Positions 1-6,704 are shown, counted from the stretch's first letter. The stretch is DNA of 11,348 bases from Candidatus Woesearchaeota archaeon (GCA_018302185.1 JAGVZX010000096.1:1-11348), one strand, 5' to 3'. Numbers and translations are program-made. The notes: generated by a model from the letters alone, not told the origin.

Positions 1-629
1 CACGGAGATTGCAGGTCTGTGCTGCAGCTTTTGCAATCATTGGTTCCTAGCTTATCTGTCTCGCATACCTTGACATCAAAGACATACACCGCAGATTTAG
101 GGTTGCCCTGCGTCACAAGCGTTACAGGGAATGATTTGACTTCATTCTTGTTTATCCTCTGGTTGTTGCCAGACTTTATCCATGCGTTTGGGTCAGAACG
201 TGCGCAGTCAGGGACTTGTGCACCATTATTTTCATAATTACTGTCGCATAATGGCTGCTTATCGCTCTTATATGCCTTCCCAAAAGCCACGCTTATAGTA
301 AATTCATCGCTTTTGCCGGCAGTTTTTAATGTATTCTGCACACCGACACCAAATGAAGCTGTATCTTTTCTTGCCATTGTCTTTCTTGCAGGATAGATTA
401 TTACTTGGTCATTTGAGCTTGTTATCAGTTTCTTAATCTCTGCTTGGGTATTGGAATCAACCTGGTCCTGGTATTTTTTTGCTTTGCTAAAAAGCTTGGT
501 TGTGAGTATAATTGCACCAGAGAGCATCGCTATCCCAAGTATGAGCATGACTATAAAGTTTACAGTAAGCTCTATGCCGCGCTTGTTTCTCTTCAAAAAT
601 TTGAACAGGTTTGAGGGTTTCTTGCGCAT
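1..629 (-). CDS. Type IV pilin-like surface protein, partial (C-terminus beyond window start)
   Basis: The frame stays open from an ATG at 629 to the window edge, giving 209 residues without a stop. The N-terminus has the archaeal class III prepilin layout: a basic stretch (RNKRG, residues 14-18), a likely prepilin peptidase cut after Gly18, then a hydrophobic helix (residues about 19-45, starting IELTVNFIVM) with a Glu at mature position +2. The rest is polar and beta-rich, with cysteines clustered at the visible end (CETDK, CKSCS), suggesting a disulfide-stabilised extracellular domain. It should sit in the cytoplasmic membrane and be assembled into, or act as a minor subunit of, a pilus-like filament. 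It follows the cysteine-rich lipoprotein gene after 92 bp and has its own TATA-like box, so it may be co-transcribed or separate. No Shine-Dalgarno site precedes the ATG. The prepilin class is fairly clear; the exact role is not. Confidence 0.72.
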   Translation of the reverse strand, partial: MRKKPSNLFKFLKRNKRGIELTVNFIVMLILGIAMLSGAIILTTKLFSKAKKYQDQVDSNTQAEIKKLITSSNDQVIIYPARKTMARKDTASFGVGVQNTLKTAGKSDEFTISVAFGKAYKSDKQPLCDSNYENNGAQVPDCARSDPNAWIKSGNNQRINKNEVKSFPVTLVTQGNPKSAVYVFDVKVCETDKLGTNDCKSCSTDLQSP

Positions 630-681
630 TGTGTTAATGATAGTAGCACTAATATTGTTGCATATGATTATATGGGTTATT

Positions 682-692
682 GTTATATAAGA
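682..692 (-). promoter_or_regulatory. TATA-box-like element for the partial prepilin gene
   Basis: On the minus strand the sequence reads CTTATATAAC, a good match to an archaeal box A. It lies about 57 bp before the ATG at 629, predicting a transcript start near 660 and a leader of roughly 30 nt. The 92-bp gap is AT-rich throughout, so a chance match is possible. Confidence 0.4.
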
Positions 693-721
693 TAGTTATT
701 GCATTAATTTCTTTAATCTGA

Positions 722-2275
722 TTATTCAGCATTCACCAATAATACTTCGCCTAATTCTTCCTCAAAGATCTCATTAGTGTGGACAAGAGGCTTGTTCTGC
801 CTGTCAACCCCTTCATATGAATATGTTACCTTAAGCCTTAATTTTGTGCGTTTTTCCTCTATAGTGACCAGATTTTTGGTGAATGGTATCTTGAAATCAA
901 ATTTATCACCGATGTTAGTGAATCCTTGTGATACCTGTGTAGTGCCTAATAATGACGTGCCATCAACCAGCTCAATAGTGTTCACTTTAAAGTTTTCGGT
1001 TGTAGATTTTTTATCAAGCACTTGCATCGTCAGGGTAAACTTATCTCCGTTTGCTTTTGCCTTGAATGGGCTGTTGAATGTCTTGATTATCTTAAACCTG
1101 ATATCTGGAGCTGAGCCAGGGATCTTCTGTTCATTTGTAAGCACTTTCTCATCTATCTTTGCTTCCTTGCCTAATACGACAGTACATTCCTTGTTGCCAT
1201 CGCTGCACTTGTATTCTGTATAATCTCCTGCTTTGCCCTTGCAGTAGCCACAGTCTTCAGGAGCATTGCATTTATTCTCTCCCTGGTCATCATCACATCT
1301 AAAATTTCCTTTGCATTTTCCAGACTTCACTTTATTTTCACAGTAGCCTTTATTAGGCACACATTTATCTTCAGTGCATGGATTTTTATCATCGCATTTT
1401 GCAGGAGTGCATTCTGCCTGGGCAGTTGATTTTGCTATCACAAAGTTTTCTATATCAAATGTCTTAGTCTCCTCATATGGGACATCTGAGCCTTTTGCGT
1501 CTTTTAGCTTATATGTGAAGAACAGCTTTAATGTTAATGTTGTTTTCTGGCTTTGATTGACATCTGCATCTATAGGAAGAAGCTGCTCAACTTCTATCTG
1601 AGGATCCCATAATACCCTATTAACATCTAGCTTGTCTATCAGCTGGATCTCCTGGTCTTTCTCATCCCATCTTCCTCTGACTTTTTGGCCTGTGTGCCTT
1701 ATCAATTGTATGCGTTTCAATGTAACTTCATCTGCACCAAGATTCTCATCCAGCTTAAGCTTTAGATTTAATACATCAGAATCAATGTTAAACGGCTCAG
1801 GATACACATAAGTCAGCAGGACTTTCGCTTGTACAATGTTTCTTTGCTTAAACTCCAAATTCTCAGATTTTGGTGGAACTTGCTTTTGCCCAGTTATTTC
1901 AACAACACATTGCTGTTTTTTATCGCACTTGTATTCAAGATATTCATTATTTGCAACTTTGCCATCGCATTTTGTGAGCTTTCTTTCCTTATCAGGACAG
2001 TCTTTAGCGCAGCTGCATAATGTCTCTCCTTCTTCCTTATCGCATTTACCGTTGCCGCAGACGCCAGGTTTTGGAGCATATGTGCATTCCTTATCCTCGC
2101 ATTTTGCAGTATAAGCTTTCTTGTCCTTGCCTGGATATTTGCAGTCAGATGATTTTTTGCAGGTCTCTGCTCCTTCCTCTGTATCTCCACCGCAAGATGC
2201 AAGAACTAAGGCTAATGCGATCAAAGCTGTTAAGAAGATAAAATAGTTATAGTTTCGGTATGCTTTCTTTTTCAT
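722..2275 (-). CDS. Cysteine-rich lipoprotein-like surface protein with a duplicated module
   Basis: The 517-aa product begins with a basic N-region and hydrophobic core (residues 4-26) ending in the lipobox-like LASC, with Cys28 as the likely lipidated and anchored residue. Two related halves follow. Half one has cysteine-rich segments (39-123, including CGNGKCDKEEGETLCSCAKDC-type spacing near 73-93) and then a beta-rich region (about 140-285). Half two repeats this order: cysteine-rich 289-364 (CDDKNPCTEDKC at 294-305) and beta-rich 390-510. Matching landmarks are EYKCDKKQQCVV (114-125) and EYKCSDGNKECTVV (354-367), then VYPEPF and FNSPF. The CGNGxCD and NPCTxDxC motifs belong to short disulfide-rich repeats seen in many secreted proteins. 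It is probably an extracellular, membrane-tethered protein. It follows the 2-TM gene and sits between prepilin genes, suggesting a role at the base or surface of the filament. No strong Shine-Dalgarno site precedes the ATG. Binding target unknown. Confidence 0.8.
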   Translation of the reverse strand: MKKKAYRNYNYFIFLTALIALALVLASCGGDTEEGAETCKKSSDCKYPGKDKKAYTAKCEDKECTYAPKPGVCGNGKCDKEEGETLCSCAKDCPDKERKLTKCDGKVANNEYLEYKCDKKQQCVVEITGQKQVPPKSENLEFKQRNIVQAKVLLTYVYPEPFNIDSDVLNLKLKLDENLGADEVTLKRIQLIRHTGQKVRGRWDEKDQEIQLIDKLDVNRVLWDPQIEVEQLLPIDADVNQSQKTTLTLKLFFTYKLKDAKGSDVPYEETKTFDIENFVIAKSTAQAECTPAKCDDKNPCTEDKCVPNKGYCENKVKSGKCKGNFRCDDDQGENKCNAPEDCGYCKGKAGDYTEYKCSDGNKECTVVLGKEAKIDEKVLTNEQKIPGSAPDIRFKIIKTFNSPFKAKANGDKFTLTMQVLDKKSTTENFKVNTIELVDGTSLLGTTQVSQGFTNIGDKFDFKIPFTKNLVTIEEKRTKLRLKVTYSYEGVDRQNKPLVHTNEIFEEELGEVLLVNAE

Positions 2276-2337
2276 GTTATCACTAAAGACATAGGAGGAT
2301 ATCTCCGTTAAAAGATATGATTAAAAATAAGATATAT

Positions 2338-2550
2338 TTACTTTATCACTTCATATTCCCTGACTATAATCACTACAAATATTACCAATAATACTGCGCC
2401 TGCAACAAGCCATACTAAGCCATCCTGAAGCTCTTTCGTGAACATATTATATAATCCAAAGCCCATTATAGCAAATCCCAGCCAGAGGAACTTGTCTAAG
2501 ACAAGCTTCATAATATCAAATTCTTGCGCTTCTGTAAGTCGTTTTTTCAT
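2338..2550 (-). CDS. Small two-helix membrane protein (start corrected)
   Basis: I place the start at the ATG at 2550 rather than the ATG at 2580, giving 70 instead of 80 residues, because GGTGAT (2557-2562) sits 6 nt before the 2550 ATG and matches the archaeal anti-Shine-Dalgarno sequence. From the earlier ATG this site would be inside the coding sequence. The protein has a basic start (MKKRL), a short amphipathic segment, one hydrophobic helix at about residues 20-38, a short charged turn (TKELQD), and a second helix at about 44-63, ending in a charged tail (REYEVIK). Both ends are therefore likely on the same side of the membrane. I do not recognise the family. It lies 67 bp after the second pilin gene and 62 bp before the lipoprotein gene, so it is probably part of the surface operon, perhaps as an accessory membrane factor. 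Confidence 0.62.
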   Translation of the reverse strand: MKKRLTEAQEFDIMKLVLDKFLWLGFAIMGFGLYNMFTKELQDGLVWLVAGAVLLVIFVVIIVREYEVIK

Positions 2551-2556
2551 GTTAGC

Positions 2557-2562
2557 ATCACC
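2557..2562 (-). promoter_or_regulatory. Ribosome binding site that decides the start of the 2-TM gene
   Basis: On the minus strand AAAGGTGATGCTAAC precedes the ATG at 2550. GGTGAT is complementary to the 3' end of archaeal 16S rRNA and is spaced 6 nt from the ATG, as in the two pilin genes upstream. Confidence 0.65.
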
Positions 2563-2617
2563 TTTGAGTTTTTTTTTCATTTTGTTTTAGGGTTTAGGTT
2601 ATGTTTATCTATCGTTA

Positions 2618-3253
2618 TTAGGTTATCTTTATAGTGATCTGTTTGGAGTCGTCATTGACTTCTGGAGGAGTACCTGACGCGCCGCCTGAAGTACATTGAG
2701 GATCACTTGTTCCCAACGTGCCTGTATTACCATCAGCTGCTGGTGCACAGAACACTATTTCGCAAACATCTGTTGCTTGACTAATGCCACTTGTAGCTGC
2801 TTTAGGGACTATAAACTTAAATGATTTTTGTGTGCCACCAGAAACTTTTTGAGGAGAAACAAGTACTTTTCCTCCTGATAAAACATTTTTTGTACCAATG
2901 TAAGCCGTACCTAATGTGCCTTCACAAATAAGCCCTGCATCTACTATGCCAGAAGCATAATCATTAAAATAATTAGCCTGGAATGTAAACTCCTCTCCAT
3001 GCCTGATTTCCAGCTCTTCGCTTGGCAATACTACAGGATCATCTTTCGTTGCAGGAAGATCTGGAGGAGGAACTGTAAGCTTTTCTCCAAACTTTTTGAA
3101 CATGCTCTTTGTAAATGCAAGACCAAGCCCAAGCATTGAGATAGCTAAAACAAGGACAACGATTGCATTTATAGATAAGCTTAAGCTTGCTTTTTTAGAA
3201 TGTTGTAGATTATGCTTGACATTAAATATCTTACTGATTGTTGGAATAGACAT
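2618..3253 (-). CDS. Type IV pilin-like protein, copy 2 of a tandem pair
   Basis: This 211-aa protein has a class III prepilin N-terminus: a 21-residue basic leader ending in SKKA, a predicted cut after Ala21, then a hydrophobic assembly helix (residues 22-48, SLSLSINAIVVL onward), a basic FTKSMFKKFGEK collar, a proline-rich hinge (TVPPPDLP, 60-67) and a beta-rich head. The head contains GEEFTFQANYFND (86-98), a conserved VSPQKxxGG block (132-140) and FKFIVPK (145-151). Cysteines at 110, 164, 169 and 187 could form two disulfides. The C-terminus KQITIKIT looks like a final beta strand. It starts 17 bp after the first copy and that gap contains AGAGGTG, a Shine-Dalgarno site, so both are translated from one mRNA. 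Residues 19-92 match copy 1 apart from two conservative changes. It is likely a filament subunit; an archaellin role is not supported by any neighbouring motor gene. Confidence 0.8.
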   Translation of the reverse strand: MSIPTISKIFNVKHNLQHSKKASLSLSINAIVVLVLAISMLGLGLAFTKSMFKKFGEKLTVPPPDLPATKDDPVVLPSEELEIRHGEEFTFQANYFNDYASGIVDAGLICEGTLGTAYIGTKNVLSGGKVLVSPQKVSGGTQKSFKFIVPKAATSGISQATDVCEIVFCAPAADGNTGTLGTSDPQCTSGGASGTPPEVNDDSKQITIKIT

Positions 3254-3270
3254 ATTACACCTCTCTTAAT

Positions 3271-3918
3271 TTAAGTCACTTTTATTGTAATCTGCTTTGA
3301 TGATTCATAATCAGGGCCATTATTACAAGTTCCACTCGTATATGAACCTGCTTCAGTTGAAAGTTCACCAGTTGCAGCACAGAATTTAACTTCGCATATA
3401 TCTGTACGTATAGTACCTGTGCTTGTAGCAGATTTAGGGACTATGAATTTAAATGCCTTCTGTTGTCCACCTTCAATTTTCTGTGGAGAAACTATCACAT
3501 CACAAGGAGATTTTGTTGTACATCCATTTGTTTTGGAAGAGATAGTCTCAATAAGTGAATCACTTTTAGTTGAAGTAAGTGGATTCCCACAGCTAATAGC
3601 AGCATCCACTTTCCCTGTTGAGAAATCATTGAAGTAATTGACCTGGAACGTAAACTCTTCACCGTGCCTTATTTCCAGCTCTTCGCTTGGCAATACTATA
3701 GGCTCATCTTTTGTTGCAGGCAAATCTGGAGGAGGGACAGTTAGCTTCTCTCCAAACTTTTTGAACATGCTCTTTGTAAATGCCAATCCTAAGCCAAGCA
3801 TTGAAATAGCTAAAACAAGGACAACAATCGCATTTATAGATAAACTTAAGCTTGCTTTTTTAGAAGACAGCAGATTATGCTTGACATCAAATATCCTATT
3901 TAGTTTAGGAATGGACAT
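3271..3918 (-). CDS. Type IV pilin-like protein, copy 1 of a tandem pair
   Basis: This 215-aa paralog is the first gene of the surface operon. The leader ends in SSKKA (cut predicted after Ala21), followed by the same hydrophobic helix (22-48), collar and PPPDLP hinge as copy 2. The head starts with FTFQVNYFND (89-98), then diverges: a longer, Ser/Thr-rich loop (112-139) carrying Cys133 and Cys139, then the shared VSPQKxxGG block (143-151) and FKFIVPK. Cysteines at 110, 133, 139, 175, 180 and 198 allow up to three disulfides, two cysteines more than copy 2. It ends KQITIKVT like its twin. Translation is supported by AGAGGTG about 5 nt before the ATG at 3918, and transcription by a strong TATA box and BRE near 4003-4017. 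As with other class III prepilins it should be inserted in the membrane, processed and polymerised outside the cell. Confidence 0.82.
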   Translation of the reverse strand: MSIPKLNRIFDVKHNLLSSKKASLSLSINAIVVLVLAISMLGLGLAFTKSMFKKFGEKLTVPPPDLPATKDEPIVLPSEELEIRHGEEFTFQVNYFNDFSTGKVDAAISCGNPLTSTKSDSLIETISSKTNGCTTKSPCDVIVSPQKIEGGQQKAFKFIVPKSATSTGTIRTDICEVKFCAATGELSTEAGSYTSGTCNNGPDYESSKQITIKVT

Positions 3919-3945
3919 ATTACACCTCTTTTATACAAATTTAAT

Positions 3946-3980
3946 GATTCTAATCGTAATAGTTTATGATTATAATCGTA
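3946..3980. repeat. Two 13-bp direct repeats spaced 22 bp apart, upstream of the pilin operon
   Basis: The copies start at 3946 (GATTCTAATCGTA) and 3968 (GATTATAATCGTA) and differ at one base. The 22-bp period is close to two DNA turns, so a protein could bind both on one face. They lie between the predicted transcript start (near 3981) and the Shine-Dalgarno site, a position where a bound repressor would block transcription. The second copy includes the perfect palindrome GATTATAATC. No regulator is identified. Confidence 0.4.
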
Positions 3981-4002
3981 TATTATCAGTAATAAATAAT
4001 AG

Positions 4003-4017
4003 TTTATATATCTTTCG
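4003..4017 (-). promoter_or_regulatory. TATA box and BRE of the pilin operon
   Basis: The minus strand reads CGAAAGATATATAAACT: a purine-rich BRE (CGAAAG) directly before an ATATATAAA box A. This is the best archaeal promoter match in the 297-bp divergent gap. It predicts transcription from about 3981, giving a leader of about 60 nt before the copy 1 pilin ATG. Confidence 0.6.
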
Positions 4018-4065
4018 GTGAATTGGCACAGAATAATTTATGAGTGATTTTAAAATTTACAACAA

Positions 4066-4076
4066 CATTTAAATAC
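4066..4076 (+). promoter_or_regulatory. TATA box of the glutamate dehydrogenase gene
   Basis: CATTTAAATAC is a good box A match on the plus strand. It predicts a transcript start near 4100 and therefore a leader of about 115 nt before the ATG at 4216, long for an archaeon. It lies about 60 bp from the divergent pilin TATA box. An alternative weak box (TTTTAAAAT at 4047-4056) would give an even longer leader. Confidence 0.5.
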
Positions 4077-4099
4077 AACAACCATAACTCTTTGGAGCG

Positions 4100-4215
4100 C
4101 AGCATTATCATTTGGGTGTGTTGAGGCAGTTGATAAGTTGAGATAAGAGAGGTATTGAGATAAGTGATGTGAAAGTGAGAAATCACAATCGTCAATAATG
4201 CAAGGGGTGTTTTAG
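4100..4215 (+). promoter_or_regulatory. Long leader of glutamate dehydrogenase with GA-rich repeats and a hairpin
   Basis: The predicted leader holds two perfect copies of TTGAGATAAG (4138-4147 and 4155-4164) plus a shorter relative TTGATAAG (4130-4137). After them GTGA-GAAA-TCAC (4175-4186) can form a 4-bp hairpin with a GNRA tetraloop. A Shine-Dalgarno site GGGGTG (4204-4209) precedes the ATG by 6-7 nt. I do not recognise a known riboswitch. The leader could carry protein-binding repeats or post-transcriptional control of this nitrogen-metabolism gene. Confidence 0.35.
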
Positions 4216-5517
4216 ATGGCTAAAAAGAAAGAACCTAAAAATAAGAAATCTGTTTCTAACGAAGAATTTAACCTGTATCAGGTCGCTATGGGGCAGTTTG
4301 AGAAAGCAGCTGCTTTGATGAAGCTGAATCCGGTGGTACATACTATCTTAAGCCAGCCGAAAAATGAAATAATTGTTAATTTTCCTGTGAAGATGGATGA
4401 TGGCAGTTTTAAATTGTTCAAAGGATACAGGATCCAGCACAATAATGCTCTTGGTCCGTATAAAGGCGGCATCAGATTCCATCCTGAAGTTGCTTTGGAT
4501 GAAGTAAAAGCTTTAGCTGCATGGATGACATGGAAATGCGCTCTGGTAAATATCCCATTTGGAGGAGCTAAAGGCGGAATTAAATTCAGGCCTTGGGAAC
4601 ATAGCCAAGATGAGATGATGAGGATCACAAGAAGGTTTACTTTTGCATTAGGCAATAACATAGGTCCAGAGTTTGATATTCCTGCACCAGATGTAGGAAC
4701 TAACGAGCAAATAATGGTCTGGATGATGGACACTTATATCAGCTTAAGAAATGCAAGTGATGCTCATGCTTCCAAGCACATAGTAACAGGTAAAAGCTTA
4801 TCATCTGGTGGAAGCCTTGGTAGAAAGAAAGCAACTGGACAAGGAGTTTTCTATATGATTGACCAATGGGCAAAAGATAATAAATTAGATTTAAGCAAAT
4901 CAACATTTTCTGTCCAAGGATACGGTAATGTAGGCAGCAATGCTGCAATGATCCTTTCAAAGACAGGAGCTAAGTTAGTTGCTGTCCAAGACCATAAAGG
5001 ATGTATTTATAACAAAGATGGCATAAATGCAGTTAAGCTTGCTGAGTATGTAAAGAACAACGGCTCAGTTGATGGATTCTCGGGAGCAAAGAAATTCGGA
5101 AAAAACGACTTTTGGAAAACTAAAGTTGATATCATAATACCAGCTGCTCTTGAGAACCAGATAACACCAGAAGTTGCAAACATGATAGATGCAAAATTGA
5201 TTGCTGAGGGTGCAAATGGCCCAACCTCAAAAGAGGGCGAGGATATTCTGCTGAAAAAAGGAATAACTGTGCTGCCAGACATACTTGCAAACTCAGGAGG
5301 AGTTATAGTAAGCTATTTCGAATGGGTGCAGAACAAGAAGAGCGAGCACTGGGACCTTGAGGAAGTTGACTTCAAGCTTAAGAAATTGATATTGAGAGCG
5401 TATGAAAAGACTCGTGACACTGTAAAAGAATATAAGACAGACTGGAGAACAGGCGCTTATATTGTTGCGATAAGAAGGCTAGAGAAGATCTACCTTGAAA
5501 GGGGAATATTTCCTTAA
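4216..5517 (+). CDS. gdhA: Glutamate dehydrogenase (Glu/Leu/Phe/Val dehydrogenase family)
   Basis: This cytosolic enzyme interconverts glutamate and 2-oxoglutarate plus ammonia with NAD(P)H, linking nitrogen and carbon metabolism. The 433-aa length is close to that of archaeal GDHs. The N-terminal substrate domain has GPYKGGIRFHP (80-90), with the substrate-binding Lys83, Lys107 in WKCAL, and PFGGAKGGI (114-122), with the catalytic Lys119 and APDVGT (157-162) carrying the catalytic Asp159. The nucleotide-binding domain has the Rossmann motif GYGNVG (235-240), then AVQDHKG after the second strand; I cannot decide NAD or NADP use from this. The late motifs AEGANGPTS (330-338) and LPDILANSGGVIVSYFEW (353-370) are typical of the family. 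The extended lysine-rich start (MAKKKEPKNKK) is slightly unusual. The ATG is supported by GGGGTG spaced 6-7 nt. It is a single-gene unit with a T-rich terminator behind it. Confidence 0.95.
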   Translation: MAKKKEPKNKKSVSNEEFNLYQVAMGQFEKAAALMKLNPVVHTILSQPKNEIIVNFPVKMDDGSFKLFKGYRIQHNNALGPYKGGIRFHPEVALDEVKALAAWMTWKCALVNIPFGGAKGGIKFRPWEHSQDEMMRITRRFTFALGNNIGPEFDIPAPDVGTNEQIMVWMMDTYISLRNASDAHASKHIVTGKSLSSGGSLGRKKATGQGVFYMIDQWAKDNKLDLSKSTFSVQGYGNVGSNAAMILSKTGAKLVAVQDHKGCIYNKDGINAVKLAEYVKNNGSVDGFSGAKKFGKNDFWKTKVDIIIPAALENQITPEVANMIDAKLIAEGANGPTSKEGEDILLKKGITVLPDILANSGGVIVSYFEWVQNKKSEHWDLEEVDFKLKKLILRAYEKTRDTVKEYKTDWRTGAYIVAIRRLEKIYLERGIFP

Positions 5518-5522
5518 GCAAA

Positions 5523-5604
5523 TAATCTTATCAAGATTACAGCTTGTTTATTTTCTCTTTTCTTAGTTATTTATCTTTTTTCTCAGTTACTTTTTAGTTC
5601 TTAC
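5523..5604 (+). terminator. Hairpin plus T-rich terminator after glutamate dehydrogenase
   Basis: TAATCTT-ATC-AAGATTA (5523-5539) is a perfect 7-bp inverted repeat with a 3-nt loop, just after the stop codon. It is followed by several T-runs between about 5546 and 5598. Runs of T are enough to terminate archaeal transcription, and the hairpin may protect the 3' end. Confidence 0.6.
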
Positions 5605-5647
5605 AGATTATCGATGCTGCAAGATTACAAATATAAACCAGCATAAT

Positions 5648-5656
5648 TTTTAAATA
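5648..5656 (+). promoter_or_regulatory. TATA box of deoxyhypusine synthase (leaderless promoter)
   Basis: TTTTAAATA is centred about 27 bp before the ATG at 5679, placing the predicted transcript start at or beside the start codon. No Shine-Dalgarno site is present, which fits a leaderless mRNA. A second AAATATAAACC box at 5628-5638 would give a leader of about 20 nt. Confidence 0.55.
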
Positions 5657-5678
5657 AACAAGGATTATTCTTGATAAA

Positions 5679-6704
5679 ATGGTAATCATAAACAAATCGC
5701 ACATAAAGTTGCCAAAGATCGAGCAGATCAAGCTAGGCAACAGGATGACTGTCAATCAATTAGTTTCTGAGCTCGGTAAAGCTGGTGTCATGGGCGCAGG
5801 AAGGATTTCTAAAGCAGCAGATATCTTTGAAGAGATGATATTGGATAAAAGGAAAGCAGGCAAAACTACAGCTAAGAAAAATGAGACTGAGAAAGACCAA
5901 GCCAAAGACGGCTGCAAAATATTTTTAGGCGTTGCTGGAGCGATGGTCCCTGGAGGGATGAAAAATATTATCATAGATATGCTGAAAAATGATTATGTTG
6001 ATGTGCTGGTTGTCACTGGAGCAACTTTGACGCATGACATGGTTGAAGCCATTGGATTCAATCATTACCAAGGCAGTTCATGCGCAGATGATAAAGAATT
6101 ATTCAAGCAAGGCATTGACAGGATGTATGACAGTTATATGCCCTCTGCAGTATATTCGCATCTTGAGGATTTTTTCCGCACAAATATTGAGGAAATAAAG
6201 AAAGCAAAGAACATTAAAGAGTTTTTGAATGTGCTTGGTAAATTAGTTCCAAAAAAGAACTGTGAAAGCATCTTATCTGTGTGTTATGATAAAAAAATTC
6301 CTTTGTTTTGTCCAGGGATAGCTGATTCTGGCATTGGACTCATGGTATATAATCTGCTTGCTTCCGGCAAAGAAAGCAACAAGATAAAAATTGATGTGTT
6401 TGATGACCTTAGAGAAATGATGGATATTGCCTGGGAGACTAAAAAAGCAGGAGTGATATATGTGGGAGGAGGATTGCCTAAGAATTATATCCAGCAGGCA
6501 ATGCAGCTTTCTCCTAATCCTGCAGTTTTTGGGATACAGATCACGATGGACAGGCCAGAGCATGGCGGATCATCAGGAGCTTCTTTAGTCGAGGGGATTT
6601 CCTGGGGCAAGATGAAAGCAGAAGGAAAGTTTGTTGATGTCATCTGTGATGCGACCATCGCTTTGCCGCTGATATTGGCTGCTGTGAAAGAAAGGGTCGA
6701 GTAA
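5679..6704 (+). CDS. dys: Deoxyhypusine synthase
   Basis: This enzyme transfers the aminobutyl group of spermidine to one lysine of translation factor aIF5A, the first and in many archaea the only step of (deoxy)hypusine formation. The 341-aa protein carries the family landmarks: GATLTHDMVEAIG (114-126), the central FCPGIADSGIG (210-220), VGGGLPKNY (262-270), in which Lys268 matches the lysine that forms the enzyme intermediate, EHGGSSGASLVEGISWGKM (294-312) for substrate and NAD binding, and a C-terminal DATIALPLIL (324-333). Residues about 58-79 are a lysine-rich, low-complexity insertion between the N-terminal helices and the first strand of the Rossmann-like core (IFLGVAGAMVPGG, 81-93); it looks like a surface loop. 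The gene stands alone, with a leaderless-type promoter, and ends 55 bp before a convergent gene. Homospermidine-synthase-like relatives share the fold, but the motifs favour the classic activity. Confidence 0.93.
   Translation: MVIINKSHIKLPKIEQIKLGNRMTVNQLVSELGKAGVMGAGRISKAADIFEEMILDKRKAGKTTAKKNETEKDQAKDGCKIFLGVAGAMVPGGMKNIIIDMLKNDYVDVLVVTGATLTHDMVEAIGFNHYQGSSCADDKELFKQGIDRMYDSYMPSAVYSHLEDFFRTNIEEIKKAKNIKEFLNVLGKLVPKKNCESILSVCYDKKIPLFCPGIADSGIGLMVYNLLASGKESNKIKIDVFDDLREMMDIAWETKKAGVIYVGGGLPKNYIQQAMQLSPNPAVFGIQITMDRPEHGGSSGASLVEGISWGKMKAEGKFVDVICDATIALPLILAAVKERVE

Noticed and set aside
777..1223. Plus-strand 148-aa open frame opposite the cysteine-rich lipoprotein
   Set aside because: Shadow of the 517-aa gene, whose repeats, lipobox and cysteine patterns are clearly real.
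2600..2617. Telomere-like or G-rich repeat (AGGGTTTAGGTTA) between the second pilin and the 2-TM gene
   Set aside because: Only two loose units in a short AT-rich spacer; consistent with chance.
3271..3918. Archaellin (flagellin) identity for the tandem prepilins
   Set aside because: The leader fits class III prepilins in general, but no archaellum motor or accessory genes are visible and the cysteine-rich heads are unlike typical archaellins.
3946..3980. CRISPR-like array in the pilin promoter
   Set aside because: Only two 13-bp units with a 9-bp interval, no spacers of normal length and no cas genes; an operator is more sensible.
3638..4021. Plus-strand 127-aa open frame opposite the first pilin gene
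   Set aside because: It is the antisense of the clearly coding pilin N-terminus and its promoter; no start signal of its own.
4004..4195. Minus-strand 63-aa open frame between the pilin operon and glutamate dehydrogenase
   Set aside because: It covers both divergent promoters and the leader, has no ribosome binding site, and its sequence does not resemble a folded protein. Chance frame.
4278..4733. Minus-strand 151-aa open frame inside glutamate dehydrogenase
   Set aside because: Lies fully within a gene with all family motifs; antisense shadow.
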